NCBI GenBank assembly: GCA_028023455.1
Contig: JAQFVV010006711.1
Location: 1 to 64,000 of the forward strand
Source of the DNA: Epiperipatus broadwayi
Lineage: Eukaryota > Onychophora > Udeonychophora > Euonychophora > Peripatidae
Direction of reading: 5' to 3'
Length of the DNA stretch: 64,000 nucleotides
Within the stretch, counting starts at the first letter, position 1, and each line of letters begins with the position of its first letter. The notes beneath the pieces were generated by a model, which did not search any database, was not told the DNA's origin, and was given only the letters and a program-made list of their open reading frames with translations. The position numbers and the translations under genes are program-made. Positions 48,426 through 60,738 of this stretch are shown in pieces.

Positions 48426-49359
48426 TGTGCCCTTTTGTATGGGTCACCATCTAATTTTGTGCTAATCTATTAAAAATTTTAAATTTAAGATATATTTGAA
48501 TATGTGATGTTAATTTTGCTTATGGTAATATTTCAAAAAGTTTAATTAAAGCAATCTATGAGTATTTGATATGTAAAATTGTGCTGATATTGAGAGAGAC
48601 ATTTTAAATGATGATGATTATAATATATAGTTGGAAAAAATGGCCATAATCAATACTGCATTAATATATTTAATAAATAGGTATTTAAAGCTAAAAGTGT
48701 TTAAAAGACAAGTAAGATTAAATGCATATATTTATTGTTGATAAAATAATGTTATAAAAGAATATAAATATTTTAATTATTATAAGTACTTAAATAGAAG
48801 ATTAATATTTGATTTTAATAATATCGAATAATTATTTTAAAATCTATTATAATATCTTATTTATTTTAAAAATATTTATTTTAAAAAATGCAATTGTTAG
48901 TTTATTTTTAGATTATGGTAAGCGTTTCTTTTATTGTAAAAAAAAACAGATGTTAGTTAGATATACACAAACATGCTTGGAAGTTATTTAGTAAAGTTGC
49001 AAAACTATTTTAAAAAATCATGTTGTAAAATTTATAAATAATACGTGAGTTATCACGAGATAAAAATAAAGATATTCAATGTGAAATATTAAATCTGATT
49101 TTAAAAATATTGTTTTAAAAATATAACGTATAAAAAAAGACTTAGTTTATTTTAAATAATTTTATAAAAGTTAAAATTAAAATCAAGTAAGTAAGAATAT
49201 TTTAAAAGAATGTTTAATAGATTTAAATAAACGATAAAGATTATTTTAGAAATTTAATAATGTAATAAATATTAAATATTAAATAAGTCATTATTTATTT
49301 TTAATTTTGTGTTGTTGGTAAATATGTAAATAAGCCAGCAAATTGATTGTTTAAATGTA

Positions 49360-49393
49360 CCAATCAAATGGGAAGTTTCTTCCGGTATAAAAG
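49360..49393 (+). promoter_or_regulatory. 3' LTR core promoter
   Basis: CCAAT at 49360-49364 and TATAAAAG at 49386-49393, the same spacing as in the 5' LTR. It could drive transcription out of the element towards the RTE LINE on the right. Confidence 0.55.
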
Positions 49394-51764
49394 CTCAGTT
49401 CAATTGTTAGGAGGGGACTTTGTGATTGAATTTTCAAGTTAATTGTGCTATTAAAAATAGCTAAGTAAATTTATAGACGCTCTCAAAATCATTTTTAAAA
49501 TTATAAGAGTGTCGTTATAAATAATTTATAAAAGTTTTAAATGATAGACATGCAGTGTTGATTTAATTTTTCCCTATCAGTCGTCTCTATATTGAAGCTT
49601 AATTTACAAGCAAATAGTCATGGGAACATCATATATAGTGAAAATATATCGGAAACTTTATACTAGAAATATGACAAACGCTGGATTAGTTCGGAAATTT
49701 ACAAGATGGAGAAAAGTAGTATTTTGGACAGTATATAATTTTAAAAGCTAATTGCTATTGACTATTAGAAAATAGATATTTTAAAGAATAAAATACTTCT
49801 TTATGAAGAAAGTATTTTTGCAAGCTATAAATTTAAAAATATATCTTAAGTAAAGATATTAGAAATGAAAGTAGTTTTTAAATACTTGCCTTGTTAAGTC
49901 TTTATGATTAAAAGACTGAATGTGGACAATTTTAAAAAGGCAAATAGATTAAAAATATATTTAGCTAGAAATCTTAATATAATAAAGATTATTATATTGA
50001 AATAATTTAAACGCTGGTTGTTTAGATGAAAAAGCTTATTCTTACCTGGATATTTTGTTAAGAGATGCGCAAGTGGACGTCCCAGTTAATTTAAAATAAT
50101 TAAATGATAATTTTTCATAAAACTAAAGACTAAGCTAAGATAATAACTTTTGAATAATATTTTAAAAATAACTAAATCAGGATCCTATAAACTATTTTAA
50201 TTTGTTTTATTTCTTATGGAAAAATTAACTTTTATTTTGTTTAAAAAGAACGTTTTCATTTTTCATAAACTTTTAAAAAACACGTGGTGGACCGGAAACA
50301 GGAAATGGTGTTCTAGTAAATGTGTACCTAGGATTTTTAAGAACTATTATGGTTAAAAGAAAACATCGCTGGATTTATGTAATATAAATTCTGTTTATTT
50401 ATTTAATATAAAATTTAAATATTATTAATCTATTAAAAATAAGATAGGTACATTTCTTAAAATAGTAACTAAAAATAATATAATAATTAATTGCATAAGT
50501 TTATTTTATAATTAATATAAAACGTAATATGTTAAAGAATGATCGTATGTGTAAATGTGAATTATTTTATGAAGCTGTAATTCCGAAGAATATTGGAAGA
50601 TGGACTGTACATTAAATCATTATTGATGGTAAAAATTGTATAATAATAATAATTTTAATGTATTTAATATGTTTTCTTTAGATCAACCGAATGATATGTT
50701 ATTTTGAATGAATGTATGATTATTTTAAAAATACACACACATTATATTGGCAGTGACAGTTTTATTTAAATATGCATAATTTGAATTTATGAAATAAATA
50801 CGATGCAACATTACATAAGAAGCTTAGAAATAATTATATGATTCTTTCGTTAATAAATTTTGATATTGTTTTTATGTTATAGTATTAGAATTATATTTAT
50901 TGTTTATAAGTAATTATTTTATATTGCAAATTAGGAAGAGAGTTAAAAGTCTATATTTTTATTTTTATTTTATTGGATAATTTAAGCTAAGTTTTATGTA
51001 GAAGTTTATATTTGAGTTGGAGATTTCCTGAATATAAATGATGAAGTATCAATAGTATGGATAATTAGTATTTATTTAAATTGATGATTGTTTTCCCGGA
51101 ATTTTAGATAAGTTTTAGAGGATGTTTTGTAGATAAAAGTTTATTAAGAAGGAGTAGAATAACACATAAAGTAAAGTAATAATTTCACATAGAAAAGAAT
51201 CATAGAATTTATCTAATATAATGCTTTATGAATTTGAAATTGATGAATAATTTAATTATTATTTTAATAGTACATATATGTAATGCATATTTGATAAAAC
51301 ATGTAGCATGAATTGCATTAAGTGAAATATAAAATTATAATCAATTATTTGTTATTACATTACAAAAATACATTGATTTCTATATTATGATATTAAAGTA
51401 GTACTAATAATAAAGTGAACACATGCTAATACATGATGAAATGAATAATAGTAATACTTAATTGATGTAGCGATTTAATTATTAAAGTTTAATTGTTTAC
51501 ATATGCTACATAAACAGTATTTACATAAATTTATTTGTAATAATTGAAGCATCACTGATATGTATTTAAAGTGTAGGTTCTGAAAACATACTTCAATGTT
51601 ATTAGTACAGCATTTTAAAAGAATGTATTAATTATTTATTAAGAGTATAAGTTAATAACAGTGTAAACATCTTGTATTATTATTTTTATATATTTTATTT
51701 TCCTTTGTTTTTCTAATTTTGAACTGTAAATATTGTAAATAGATTCTTAATCAAAGTTAATGTA

Positions 51765-51800
51765 AATAAATTTGTTTAATTTGTTTTAAAAGTGTGTCGA
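51765..51800 (+). promoter_or_regulatory. 3' LTR candidate poly-A signal
   Basis: AATAAA at 51765-51770 followed by GTGTGTCGAG, conserved with the 5' LTR. Expected end of the element's transcript. Confidence 0.4.
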
Positions 51801-52860
51801 GTTCATTATTTTGCACCACAGCATTTGACAGCAGATAATTTGAAGAAACATAATATTTGCACAATGTGAATTTATTAATATTATTTTAGAAATAAATACA
51901 ATATTTTCCTGATTATCATTTATGAGAATTGATTGACATTATTACATTATATTACAATGGTCATAGAGTAATTATAATGCATAATATAAGAGTACAATAT
52001 TATTTATTGCCACAGATTATTGAATTATAAGATTTTGATTTATTCCAAAATTAAGATGCTATGTGAAAATAAAAGATATACATATGATTATTTATTTAAT
52101 GATTAATGATATAACAGAAATAGATAAGATTAAGTTATACCCTAAGATTAGTATTATTATTATTATTAAAATAAGTTAGGTGTATTTAGGTTTGATATAA
52201 AATCCCATATCATACTTATTTACATGAGTTATCATTACTTTAAGATAATTAGAAGAACCTGAGATTATTTAATTATATTTTTAAAAATTAAAAGTTAAGA
52301 TTTATTTATTTTATTATTATTAAAGATAGTTTATTTTATTTAAAAGCCATAAGAATGCTATAGAGGTAGTAGTAAGTTAATAAGGAGGTGATAGTATTCT
52401 TATGCCATTGAGACAATGTCTTGGAAGATATTGACTCAATGTAAATCTACTTATTACTTTGTAACTTTACTTCACAGTCTCATGATTTTAATAAATACTT
52501 ATTTAATTAGTACATATTATAGAAATATATTGATTTTGATAATTGATAATAAATTTAATTAGAATATGATAGTATAAAAGTAAATTAAAGATAGATATGC
52601 AAATTTTAACTGAGCATTATAATTTAGAATATATATAAAAGTTTAACATAATTTTAATGTTGGAATGCATAAACATAAAAGAACATGGAATTTCATGTTT
52701 TAACATTATTTACAATCTTAAAAATAACGTTCTGATTATTTAGTAAGTGCATGTTAAGTCTGTAATTAGAAAGATTAAGGCTTTTAATCTTTTTTACATG
52801 TACCTTAAATGTTTGTATAATAGCCAAATGATATAGTTTTTGACTATAAAAGGAACTCTC

Positions 52861-55380
52861 AAATCTCAACACAAGATAGGGACTTTATAAAGACAAAAGT
52901 TGAAGAAGTAAAGGATTTTATATGGATGTACAAAATACTTTCAATCAGACCAAACAAACATTTTAAAATTATTATAGGAGACTTTAATGCTAGAATTGGT
53001 AAACAATTGAAAGATGAAAATGTTGAAGGTAAATTTAGTTTTCGTGATAGAAATGAGAGAAGACATAAACTTGTGGAGTTTGCAGAAAAAGAACAACTTT
53101 ACATTATGAATTCTTTTTTTTTTTTTTTTTTAGAAAAATGTTAAATGGAAATGGACATGGCAGCATCCAAATGAAAATAGAGTGGAATTGGATTATATTT
53201 TGACTAGCATAAAATATGCATTTTAAAATTGTAAGGTTCTTAATAAATTTAACACAGTAAATTACAATCACTTCGTGAGATGTAAGATATGTGTTAATGT
53301 AAAACTAGAGACGCAAAAAATATTAAGAAAAAATATTCACAGTCGATATTCCCAATCTTCAGAAATAATTCAATGAATTTAAATTAGAACTTACAAGTCA
53401 TTTTCAAATATTCACAGATTTTGAACATAATTTAGATTTGAACAAAATCACTAGGAATATAACTAATACACTTTTAAAAACTGCACCAAAGATAGCTGGT
53501 GCAAAAAAGCAGCAATTGATCTGTAAAATTCCTACCATGACAATAATTTATAAAGAAAAGGAAGAGTATGAAAATATATAAAAAGGATGCATTAAGAGGG
53601 ATTGAATATCTTGAATTTTGTAAAATGGTACGAAAGAGAGTTGATAATAATATAAGAAAATATAATTGTGAATTAACAAGGAAAGCTAGAGATGACAATA
53701 AAAGTCTCAAGAGTGTAAAACAACATCCTTATTGGTAGGAAACGTATTTCTGCAATAAAAAAAAAGATGGAACTATTACTAGAAAGAGAGATGACATCAT
53801 GAAATGTGTAGAAGAGTTCTATTAAAAATTATATAGTAATAAAAAATAAAAAAAAGTATTTCCTACAACTATTATATCTTCTGAATTGTCCAGGATTTTA
53901 AATGAAGAATTGAGACATACAATTAAATTTATGAGAAAGGGAAAAGCTCCAGGTAATGATGGAATTATAATTGATATCTTGAAAGAAGCAGGTGAAAAAA
54001 TATAATTTTTTGGGGCAAAGTTATATACCAAATGTCTAAATGATAAAGATGTGCCAGATAACTGGAAGAATGCAGTATTAATATTAATAATATTTAAAAA
54101 AGAAGATATTAGAAATTATAGAACTATTAGTCTTTTATCAGGTCTATACCAAATGTATACTAAGGTGATTACAATTCATCTATAGAAAACTTTGGATTTT
54201 AATCAACCAAAAGAATAAACTAGATTTAAACATGGTTTTAGTACAGCGGATCATATCCAAATATTGAGAGAAATTATAAAAAAGACCAATGAATACAAGT
54301 TGTAATTATGCTTTGGATTTGTAGATTATACAAAGGCATTTGAATTCATAAGCATTCTTCAATGATTAAAGCATTAGATCATCAAAGTATTAATCCAGGA
54401 AATTGTCATATTTTGAAGAGTATTTATAAAAATGCAACAGCAGCAATTAGATTGCATAATGATACTAAACAGATTAATATTGAGAAGAGTATATGACAGG
54501 GTGACTCTATATTCTCAAAACTTTTCACAGCAGTTTTGCAAGAATTATTTTATGATTTGAAGTGGGAGGCTAAGGAAGTAAAAGTAAATGGAGTTTATTT
54601 AAGTCATTTTGATTTTGCACATGATGTAGCTACTTTTGTAAATAATGTTTTAGAGATTCAGGAAATGTTGCAAAAGTTTTCAGATGAAAGTAAAAAAGTG
54701 GGATTAAAGGTAAATATTAAAAAGACCAAAGTAACGCTCAATGGATTTTCTCAAAAGAAGAAAATAAAGTTTGATAATCGTGAGTTAGAAGTTAACAACT
54801 ACAAATACCTTGGTCAGATTATTACTACAGATGGAAACATAATGGATGAAATTAATCATAGAATTAAACTTGATTGGAGTCTTTTTGGTAAAAAAAATAA
54901 TTTAATATTTAAAGGAAATATATCTATGTGTTTGAAAAGAAAGGTTTTTAATAAATGTGGTTTATCAGTTGTTACATATAGACCTGAGACTCGGACACTT
55001 AACAGAAAAACAATACAGAGACTTCAAACCACTTAATGAAGCCTGGAGAAATACATGTTAGTAGTAACAAGAATAGATCGAAAATGAAATACATAGGTGA
55101 GATGTGTTACTGACATTATTGAAAGAATTACAGGGCTGAAGTAAAATTGGGCTGGGCACACTGCTAGAAGACATGATAATAGATGGGCAATTGAAATATT
55201 AAACTGTATTTCAAGAGATTATAAAAGACCTAGAAAGAGCTCACATGTGAAATGGATGGATGAAATAAGAAGGTGATGTGGAAAAGGAGAGACTAAAAAT
55301 CAGAGAAGATGGATTGAACTTGGAGAGACCTTCATAATGCAGTGGATCAATAGTGATTGAAAATGATGATGATGTGATAT
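52861..55380 (+). mobile_element. RTE-clade LINE, best copy, dead
   Basis: Read in shifting frames it gives the RTE order. Endonuclease: IIIGDFNARIG near 52970, KWTWQHPNENRVELDYILTS near 53148, and VRCKICVNVKLE near 53275. RT: RKGKAPGNDGIIIDILKEAG near 53935, NYRTISLLSGLYQMYTKVI near 54115, FVDYTKAFEF near 54320, and the C-terminal half from 54536. It ends with a GATGATGATG run near 55365, in keeping with the simple-repeat tails of RTE elements. Many stops and frameshifts split it. It begins within 235 bp of the LTR element's right end and is 5'-truncated. Confidence 0.88.
54536..55036 (+). pseudogene. RTE reverse transcriptase, C-terminal half
   Basis: The longest open piece of the LINE (166 codons, no real start of its own). 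It runs from the end of the palm through the thumb: KWEAKEVKVNGVYLSHFDF, then KKVGLKVNIKKTKVTLNG, YKYLGQIITTDGNIMDEINH, MCLKRKVFNKCGL and TYRPETRTLNRKTIQRLQTT. The catalytic motif, F-A-D-D in the family, reads F-A-H-D at 54614-54625, so one of the two metal-binding aspartates is lost. With stops on both sides the copy cannot encode an active enzyme. Confidence 0.88.
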
Positions 55381-57059
55381 ATAAGAGAGATTTATTTTAT
55401 TTGATGATTAATTAATTAAAAATCAGAAAACCAGATATTAATTTTGTGTTTATTTTGGAATAATGAATTTATATTTAAACAATAATAAAAATAATTAAGT
55501 TATTTTGTAATAAGATCTTGTAACAACTGAAAACAGGATAAAATAATTAATTAAAACAGAATATATGTTTGCTTGTTTTTTAATTCAAACAGTGTAGGAA
55601 AAATCTATAAAAAGGGTAATCAATTATAGTTGCGGGAGAGTTGCAGTTTGATTGTAGGAGCATTGTAATAATATCAATCATGTGTAAAGCTCAAAATTCA
55701 TAAAAATTATGACATTGGATCATAAGTCATGTAGCAATGTAATGAAAGTTGTAGGGAACCAGCAAAATACATGACCTAGAAATATCCATGTAACTGCACA
55801 ATAATTATATGGCAAGAATAACTGCTGATTCCCTTCATAAAATTATACTATAATAGCATCAGCTAGGTAATTACCGATTAAGTTGCTGTAAACTATTTTC
55901 TTCTAACTGAAATAAAATCCTTCCTTTAAATACTGTATTCAGAACTATGTAAAAAATTCTTTTTGAAAGATACATGAAAGAATGTTTCTTTAGATCCATT
56001 TTGTTTAAAACAAAACTGTAATTTTGCCATTGAATTAAATTATCATTTATTCATTAATTGATTTAAAATAAATTAACTGTTTCATTTTATATATATCAAA
56101 ATTTATATACTAGCAATATTTGTAGTAATTCATAATTATTCTCATAGCTTTAGTAACCACAAAATTTAAAGCACTCCTAGGCTAAGATGAGATTATTCAA
56201 AAGCTAATTATGTTTTCCTTTCATTCTAAGATTTGGACATATTTTGAACTACTTAGTTATTTATTTTGTCATAGACAAATTTTTAAAATATCAAATCTAT
56301 CATGATTTTATTGATTAATATTTTTAAAGTAAATAATATACTTGATATTTAATAACTATATAACATTTTATTATTTCTTCATTGCATGCACTTGAAATTC
56401 ATTATCTTGATGATTACGGAAGTCTTATGTCTTCATACCCAGATTCTGGGATATAACAGTAAGTAGAAGTGTGGGGATTTATATTTAGTCATAGATATAT
56501 TGGATCACTGTATCCTATTGTAATGCCCAAGATAAAAAATAAACCAAATTTTTAAAACATCATTAAGGTTCATTATTAGCATCTTAGCACAAAATACCAC
56601 TAGGCAAATTGCCTTCAATGGTAATTCAATTGGCAATAGAATATTGACTGTTCATAGCTTATTCATTATGCTGATATTTAATTAGACATCCTCAGCTATG
56701 AATACCAAGAACATCTTAATATGATTTACAACAAATATATTCAAAGCTGTTTCATGGTTGTAAAAAGATATAAACTTGGACATGCATTGATGTTTTTTTA
56801 TGAGCTTAAACTATACGAAGAAAGTGATACAAATATTTTAAGATATATTTATTGTATATACGAGTGCATAAAAAAACATAGATGTGAATGCTCATATTCA
56901 TATTAATATTTGTTAAAAATGGAAAGAAAAAAATGTTCTGCATTTCTTTTTATATTATTGAATAATTTATTGTATTTATATTTGAATCATAATATAAAAA
57001 AACATATCGTAAATTAAAACTAGAGATGTAAACAAAGGCTGAAAAAGTTGTAAAAACAA
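55381..57059. other. AT-rich sequence, no gene seen
   Basis: No exon, RNA gene or repeat recognised. Confidence 0.5.
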
Positions 57060-57162
57060 TTTTTTTTTTATGTGTGTGTCAAAGCGTCGGCCGGGAAGCG
57101 AACTCCGGAACAATAGCTTGTAAGGCAGCTGTACTAAACATTCACATTGGTTACCAGCATCC
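57060..57162 (-). mobile_element. tRNA-derived SINE, minus-strand copy
   Basis: Reading the minus strand: a diverged tRNA 5' half, CAGCTGCCTTACAAGC in the anticodon arm (loop CTTACAA, shared with the 34.1-kb copy), B box GAGTTCGCTTCCC, then CGACGCTTTGACACACA and a poly-A run. It has the same head and tail as the 9.5- and 10.2-kb copies. No clear TSD was found. Confidence 0.72.
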
Positions 57163-58390
57163 TGTGATCAGAATTATCATTTTCAGCCATTGTCTGTTGG
57201 TCGAACTTTCATTTGTGTGATGCCATTTTTAAATCTTGTAAGTGACGAAGTAGAATAAATGTGTTTATTCTTCAAATATTTCTGTTAATTTATATAAAAT
57301 ATAATTTTTTTTTTTTATTGATCAAAAAAGAAACGGCTAAGATGAATTTCATATTTGTAATGATTTTCATTGAAGTTGTTTAGTAAGAAACTTTAATGAT
57401 TCGATTTTTGTAGGTTTGATAATATTAAAATATGTACATAAAAAAAGAATTATGATTTGGTAATTAATTTTGTAATACATAGACCTGTTCATATTTAGTA
57501 ATATCAAACTACTGAGTCAACGTCTATGTGCCATTTATATTTTTTTTATTCATTTATTTGTTTTTGATCTATATATATAAAATCGAAATAAAAAGTTACA
57601 TATAAATTAATTTAAATAGCTATATTAAGTAAAATAATCAAAAAAATGACCACTGAAGAAGTTTTTATTTATGAACAACAGTCATATATTTTTTCAATAT
57701 AAAATTAAGCAAATAAAGAATTGTAATAGCAAATAATAAAGTCTGATTAGACACATCTATTAATTATACATTTAAATATAATTCTATATATAATTTATAT
57801 ACCGTATAATAAATATAATTCTATATATAACTCAATGATCTAAAACAAATATATATATATGAGGAAAATATTTTTTTTCATGAATTCCTTTTGACATTTT
57901 TACACTTAACTACTTTTAAATATCGTCTACTCTAAAACATATTTTAACATAAAAACAATAATAATAAGAAAAACTTTTTTTTTTTTTTAATAAAAAGTAT
58001 TTTTTGTTTTGTATCTTTACCCACAGCATATAGATATTTTTCCGCTTTTAATTCACGTCTAGACTTGCAGTGATGAATTAATTCTCTCTTCCTTCCTTTT
58101 GGTACTTAAATCAACTCAAAATTTTCCTTTTTTATCTTGACCATCAGGATATAAAGATAACTAAAATGAGCTTTATTGTTAAGGAATTTTATTTATTTAT
58201 TTATTTTTAGCAGATAACTGCTATATAAAGTCAAACAGGATTAACCTTATCAGATTTTCTTTTAATTATCCTTTTCAAAGTGTACTGTTAGTTTTTTCTA
58301 ATAATACCCTAGGCATATATTCTTTGATTCTCGTCCCTTGACATTAGTAACTTTTGTAGAATGGGTGTTGGAAATTTTTGTAGTAGGTAA
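57163..58390. other. AT-rich sequence, no gene seen
   Basis: Contains a direct duplication of AAATATAATTCTATATATAA near 57773 and 57808 and a TTTA microsatellite near 58190. Nothing else recognised. Confidence 0.5.
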
Positions 58391-58692
58391 TATTCCAGTG
58401 ATTTGTATCGAAGTTGTGGGGGTAGCATGTCTCACACTTATAAATTAAACTGTAGTAATTGACTATTTATATATACTGAACAATGATAAAGATATGTGTA
58501 AGAGATTGTGATCTGGTCCAATTGATGAGTGCTGGTTCAGCATACAATTGAATCTTGGGTATGGTACATCTTTTTCACATGTCTTTGGTTATATGTTTAT
58601 GCTTACATCCCTCCACTAGGTATTAAAATCAGTTAGAAACCGATACCTAACTTGCATAGTGAAAATTACATTACAGAAATATTATTCATTAA
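58391..58692 (+). repeat. Solitary 330-bp family unit
   Basis: Collinear with the units at 31.9-32.5 kb: ATTTGTATCGAAGTTGTGGG, then CTTATAAATTAAACTGTAGT, GAACAATGATAAAGATATG, TCACATGTCTTTGGTTATAT and GTGAAAATTACATTACAGAA. This shows the family is dispersed and not confined to one array. Confidence 0.8.
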
Positions 58693-59146
58693 GGAGGTAA
58701 CATTTCTTGTTTTCACTTCAATATGATGTAGTATTATCACATCAAATGAGAGATTGAATGGTTTATATGGATTTTTTTTCTAATGAATGTATTTTTATCT
58801 ATAATATACTTTCACAATTATTTTCACAATACTTTTTGTAAGGATTATTTATAAGAATATGCCTCTCTTCCTCACACGTTGAAAAAATTTTTTTTATTGT
58901 TAATTAACATTTCTTTGTGGTTTAATTAAATTTCTAGAGAATATAAAATAAAGTGTCACATTCTTCTCAATTCCTTAAAGAGTATTTTCTTGCAATAATT
59001 TTAAAAACAGATTATTAAATCAGAAATAAATATTGTATTTCATTCAGTATGAGCGACAATCAATTGCAAATGATTATAATCATTCCAATAGAAAACAAAA
59101 TAATAATTCAATTCAATATTTATTAGTATGCTAACATAGTCTAGTG

Positions 59147-59994
59147 CAGGGATGCCCAACCCGTAGCTCGCGAGTCACATGTGGCTCGCGTAACTGTTTA
59201 ATGTGGCTCGAATTGCACTCTTCAAAAAAATTGATAAAATATTTTATGTTCCTTGATGGCTCATGCACACACTAAAAAATAAACATTTTTACAATACAAA
59301 CAATAACGATATGCAGTGTCAGGTTTCACATTAAATAAAATATATTTTTCCTGTAATTGTAATTTATATGTATGTTACCAAATTTTTAATAAATAAAATG
59401 TATTTACATTTTTTTTTCTTTTTAACATATTACACCATTTTTTTTTTTTTTGCTGTACACGTTTGGTTTGGTGCTATATATATATTGTGTTTAGTGCTCT
59501 TGTATATATTGTTGTTTTTATCGAGAAAGATCTTTGTAGACGTTTGGTTTAGTGCTGGAAATAGTTTTTATCGAGATAAATCCATGTACACATATATATT
59601 TTGCTGTATATATCGATGTTTAGTGCTGTAAACAGTTGTTTTTATCCGTGTACACGTATATATTTTGCTGTATATATATATATATTGATGTTTAGTGCTG
59701 TAAATAATTGTTTTTATCGAGATAGATTCGTGTACTCATATATATTTTGCTGTATATATTGATGTTTTCATCGAGAAAGATCCGTGTACACGTTATTTTG
59801 GCCACATTAGAAATGGCGGATTGATACCAATGTGAATAGGCCGTCCCCCCCACCTATCTCCCTACATTGCAGGTTTAGTCCCCAAGTACCATGTTTATAA
59901 ATGTAATATGAAAAATGTAATATATAATTGTGGCTCCCCAAATTTTTTTAAAATCTCAACTGGCTCGCGTCAAGTTAAAGGTTGGGCACCACTG
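59147..59994 (+). mobile_element. hAT non-autonomous element (848 bp)
   Basis: Ends CAGGGATGCCCAACC and GGTTGGGCACCACTG are inverted with two mismatches. A perfect 8-bp duplication GTCTAGTG flanks it (59139-59146 and 59995-60002). Subterminal GTGGCTCGCG and CTGGCTCGCGTC blocks are also inverted relatives. The TSD centre is TA, as in Buster-type hATs. The interior holds a minisatellite and no transposase. It belongs to a different family from the hAT at 30.1 kb, judging by the ends. Confidence 0.92.
59452..59790. repeat. Minisatellite inside the hAT element
   Basis: Irregular units of 50-75 bp. Each combines a TTTTATCGAGA-type block, a GTGTACACG-type block, a TATATATTTTGCTG block and a TTTAGTGCTGTAAA block. 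At least five units are visible, with TA-run length variation. Confidence 0.75.
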
Positions 59995-60002
59995 GTCTAG
60001 TG

Positions 60003-60738
60003 AAATAAACCAAAAAAAATTATATTTGATAGTTATTGCAGATCAATAATTGTTGAGTTCTTCTTTTTTAAGCTGCTACTTTATAAATTAAAAATATCAA
60101 TGTTTTGAAGTATTTATTATAAAAGTTTGGCAATTAATTAATATTGATGTTTTCAAACAGTCTGAATTAAAATGAGGATACAAAACACCTTTATTTTTGC
60201 TATTCAGTTTGGGAATTCTCTATAATATCTTTATCAGTAATTCAGAGATATCTATTTCTCCATTCACTATTTTTTTTTTCAACATCAACATGTCAATATA
60301 AGTCTATTAAATTTCCCGATTTCTTTGTAATTAACATCTTTTTGAAATTTATGCTGAACATTATGACACATTAATATGTGAGCTGATGTCATATTTCAGT
60401 ATAACAGATCATAACGAAGTACTGGAATCACTAACATTGCAATATGCATCAATATAAGATTTAAATTAAAATTATTACTTGTTTTTAAAATAAGTTTTAA
60501 TACTTTATGACTTGTATCACCCTATAAGAAATGATTCATTATTAAAAAAAATTATTCCCAAGTCTTTATAAATAATATCTCAGGGAATGGATTGATTATG
60601 TAATGTATAACTATATATGCCTGATTTTCTAATAAAAGTTACAATTTTATAATCGTATTATTTTTAACACAACAGCTAGAGAGTTGTTCCACTATAATCT
60701 GCCAGTCTAAATATCATTATGTCCCTATACCTAACCAG
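60003..60738. other. AT-rich sequence, no gene seen
   Basis: Nothing recognised until the gag pseudogene begins. The last part may be the leader of that element. Confidence 0.45.

Larger units (their letters stand above)
40913..52626 (+). mobile_element. LARD-like LTR retroelement with giant LTRs
   Basis: A near-identical direct repeat (40913-44639 and 48526-52626) flanks a 3.8-kb internal domain. The internal domain holds, in the expected order, a tRNA-Lys-like primer-binding region, a gag-like ORF, a short remnant resembling the end of an integrase and a polypurine tract. The 3' LTR therefore begins at about 48426 and is about 4.2 kb long. Protease, RT and RNase H are absent. Long LTRs with a small internal domain define LARDs, non-autonomous elements mobilised by a related complete element. 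LTR divergence looks like a few percent, so insertion is fairly recent. The left end is lost in the gap, so no TSD can be tested. Confidence 0.8.
48426..52626 (+). repeat. 3' LTR (about 4.2 kb)
   Basis: Starts TGTGCCCTTTTGTATGGG after the polypurine tract and matches the 5' copy from 48526 to 52626. The CCAAT and TATAAAAG pair (49360, 49386) and the candidate poly-A site (51765) divide it into U3 of about 0.96 kb, a very long R of about 2.4 kb and U5 of about 0.83 kb; this division is inferred. A 366-bp segment at 51253-51620 is absent from the 5' copy. No clear TSD or inverted ends bound that segment, so it could be an insertion here or a deletion there. Confidence 0.8.

Noticed and set aside
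40913-52626. Segmental duplication instead of LTRs
   Set aside because: The polypurine tract, PBS-like repeats, integrase-like scrap and a CCAAT/TATA pair in both copies fit LTRs better; a duplication would not predict this order. Not fully excluded because the left end is in a gap.
53474-54031. Two minus-strand frames of 69-78 codons
   Set aside because: Antisense shadows of the RTE LINE.
59368-59631. 87-codon hydrophobic frame
   Set aside because: Produced by T-rich minisatellite inside the hAT element.
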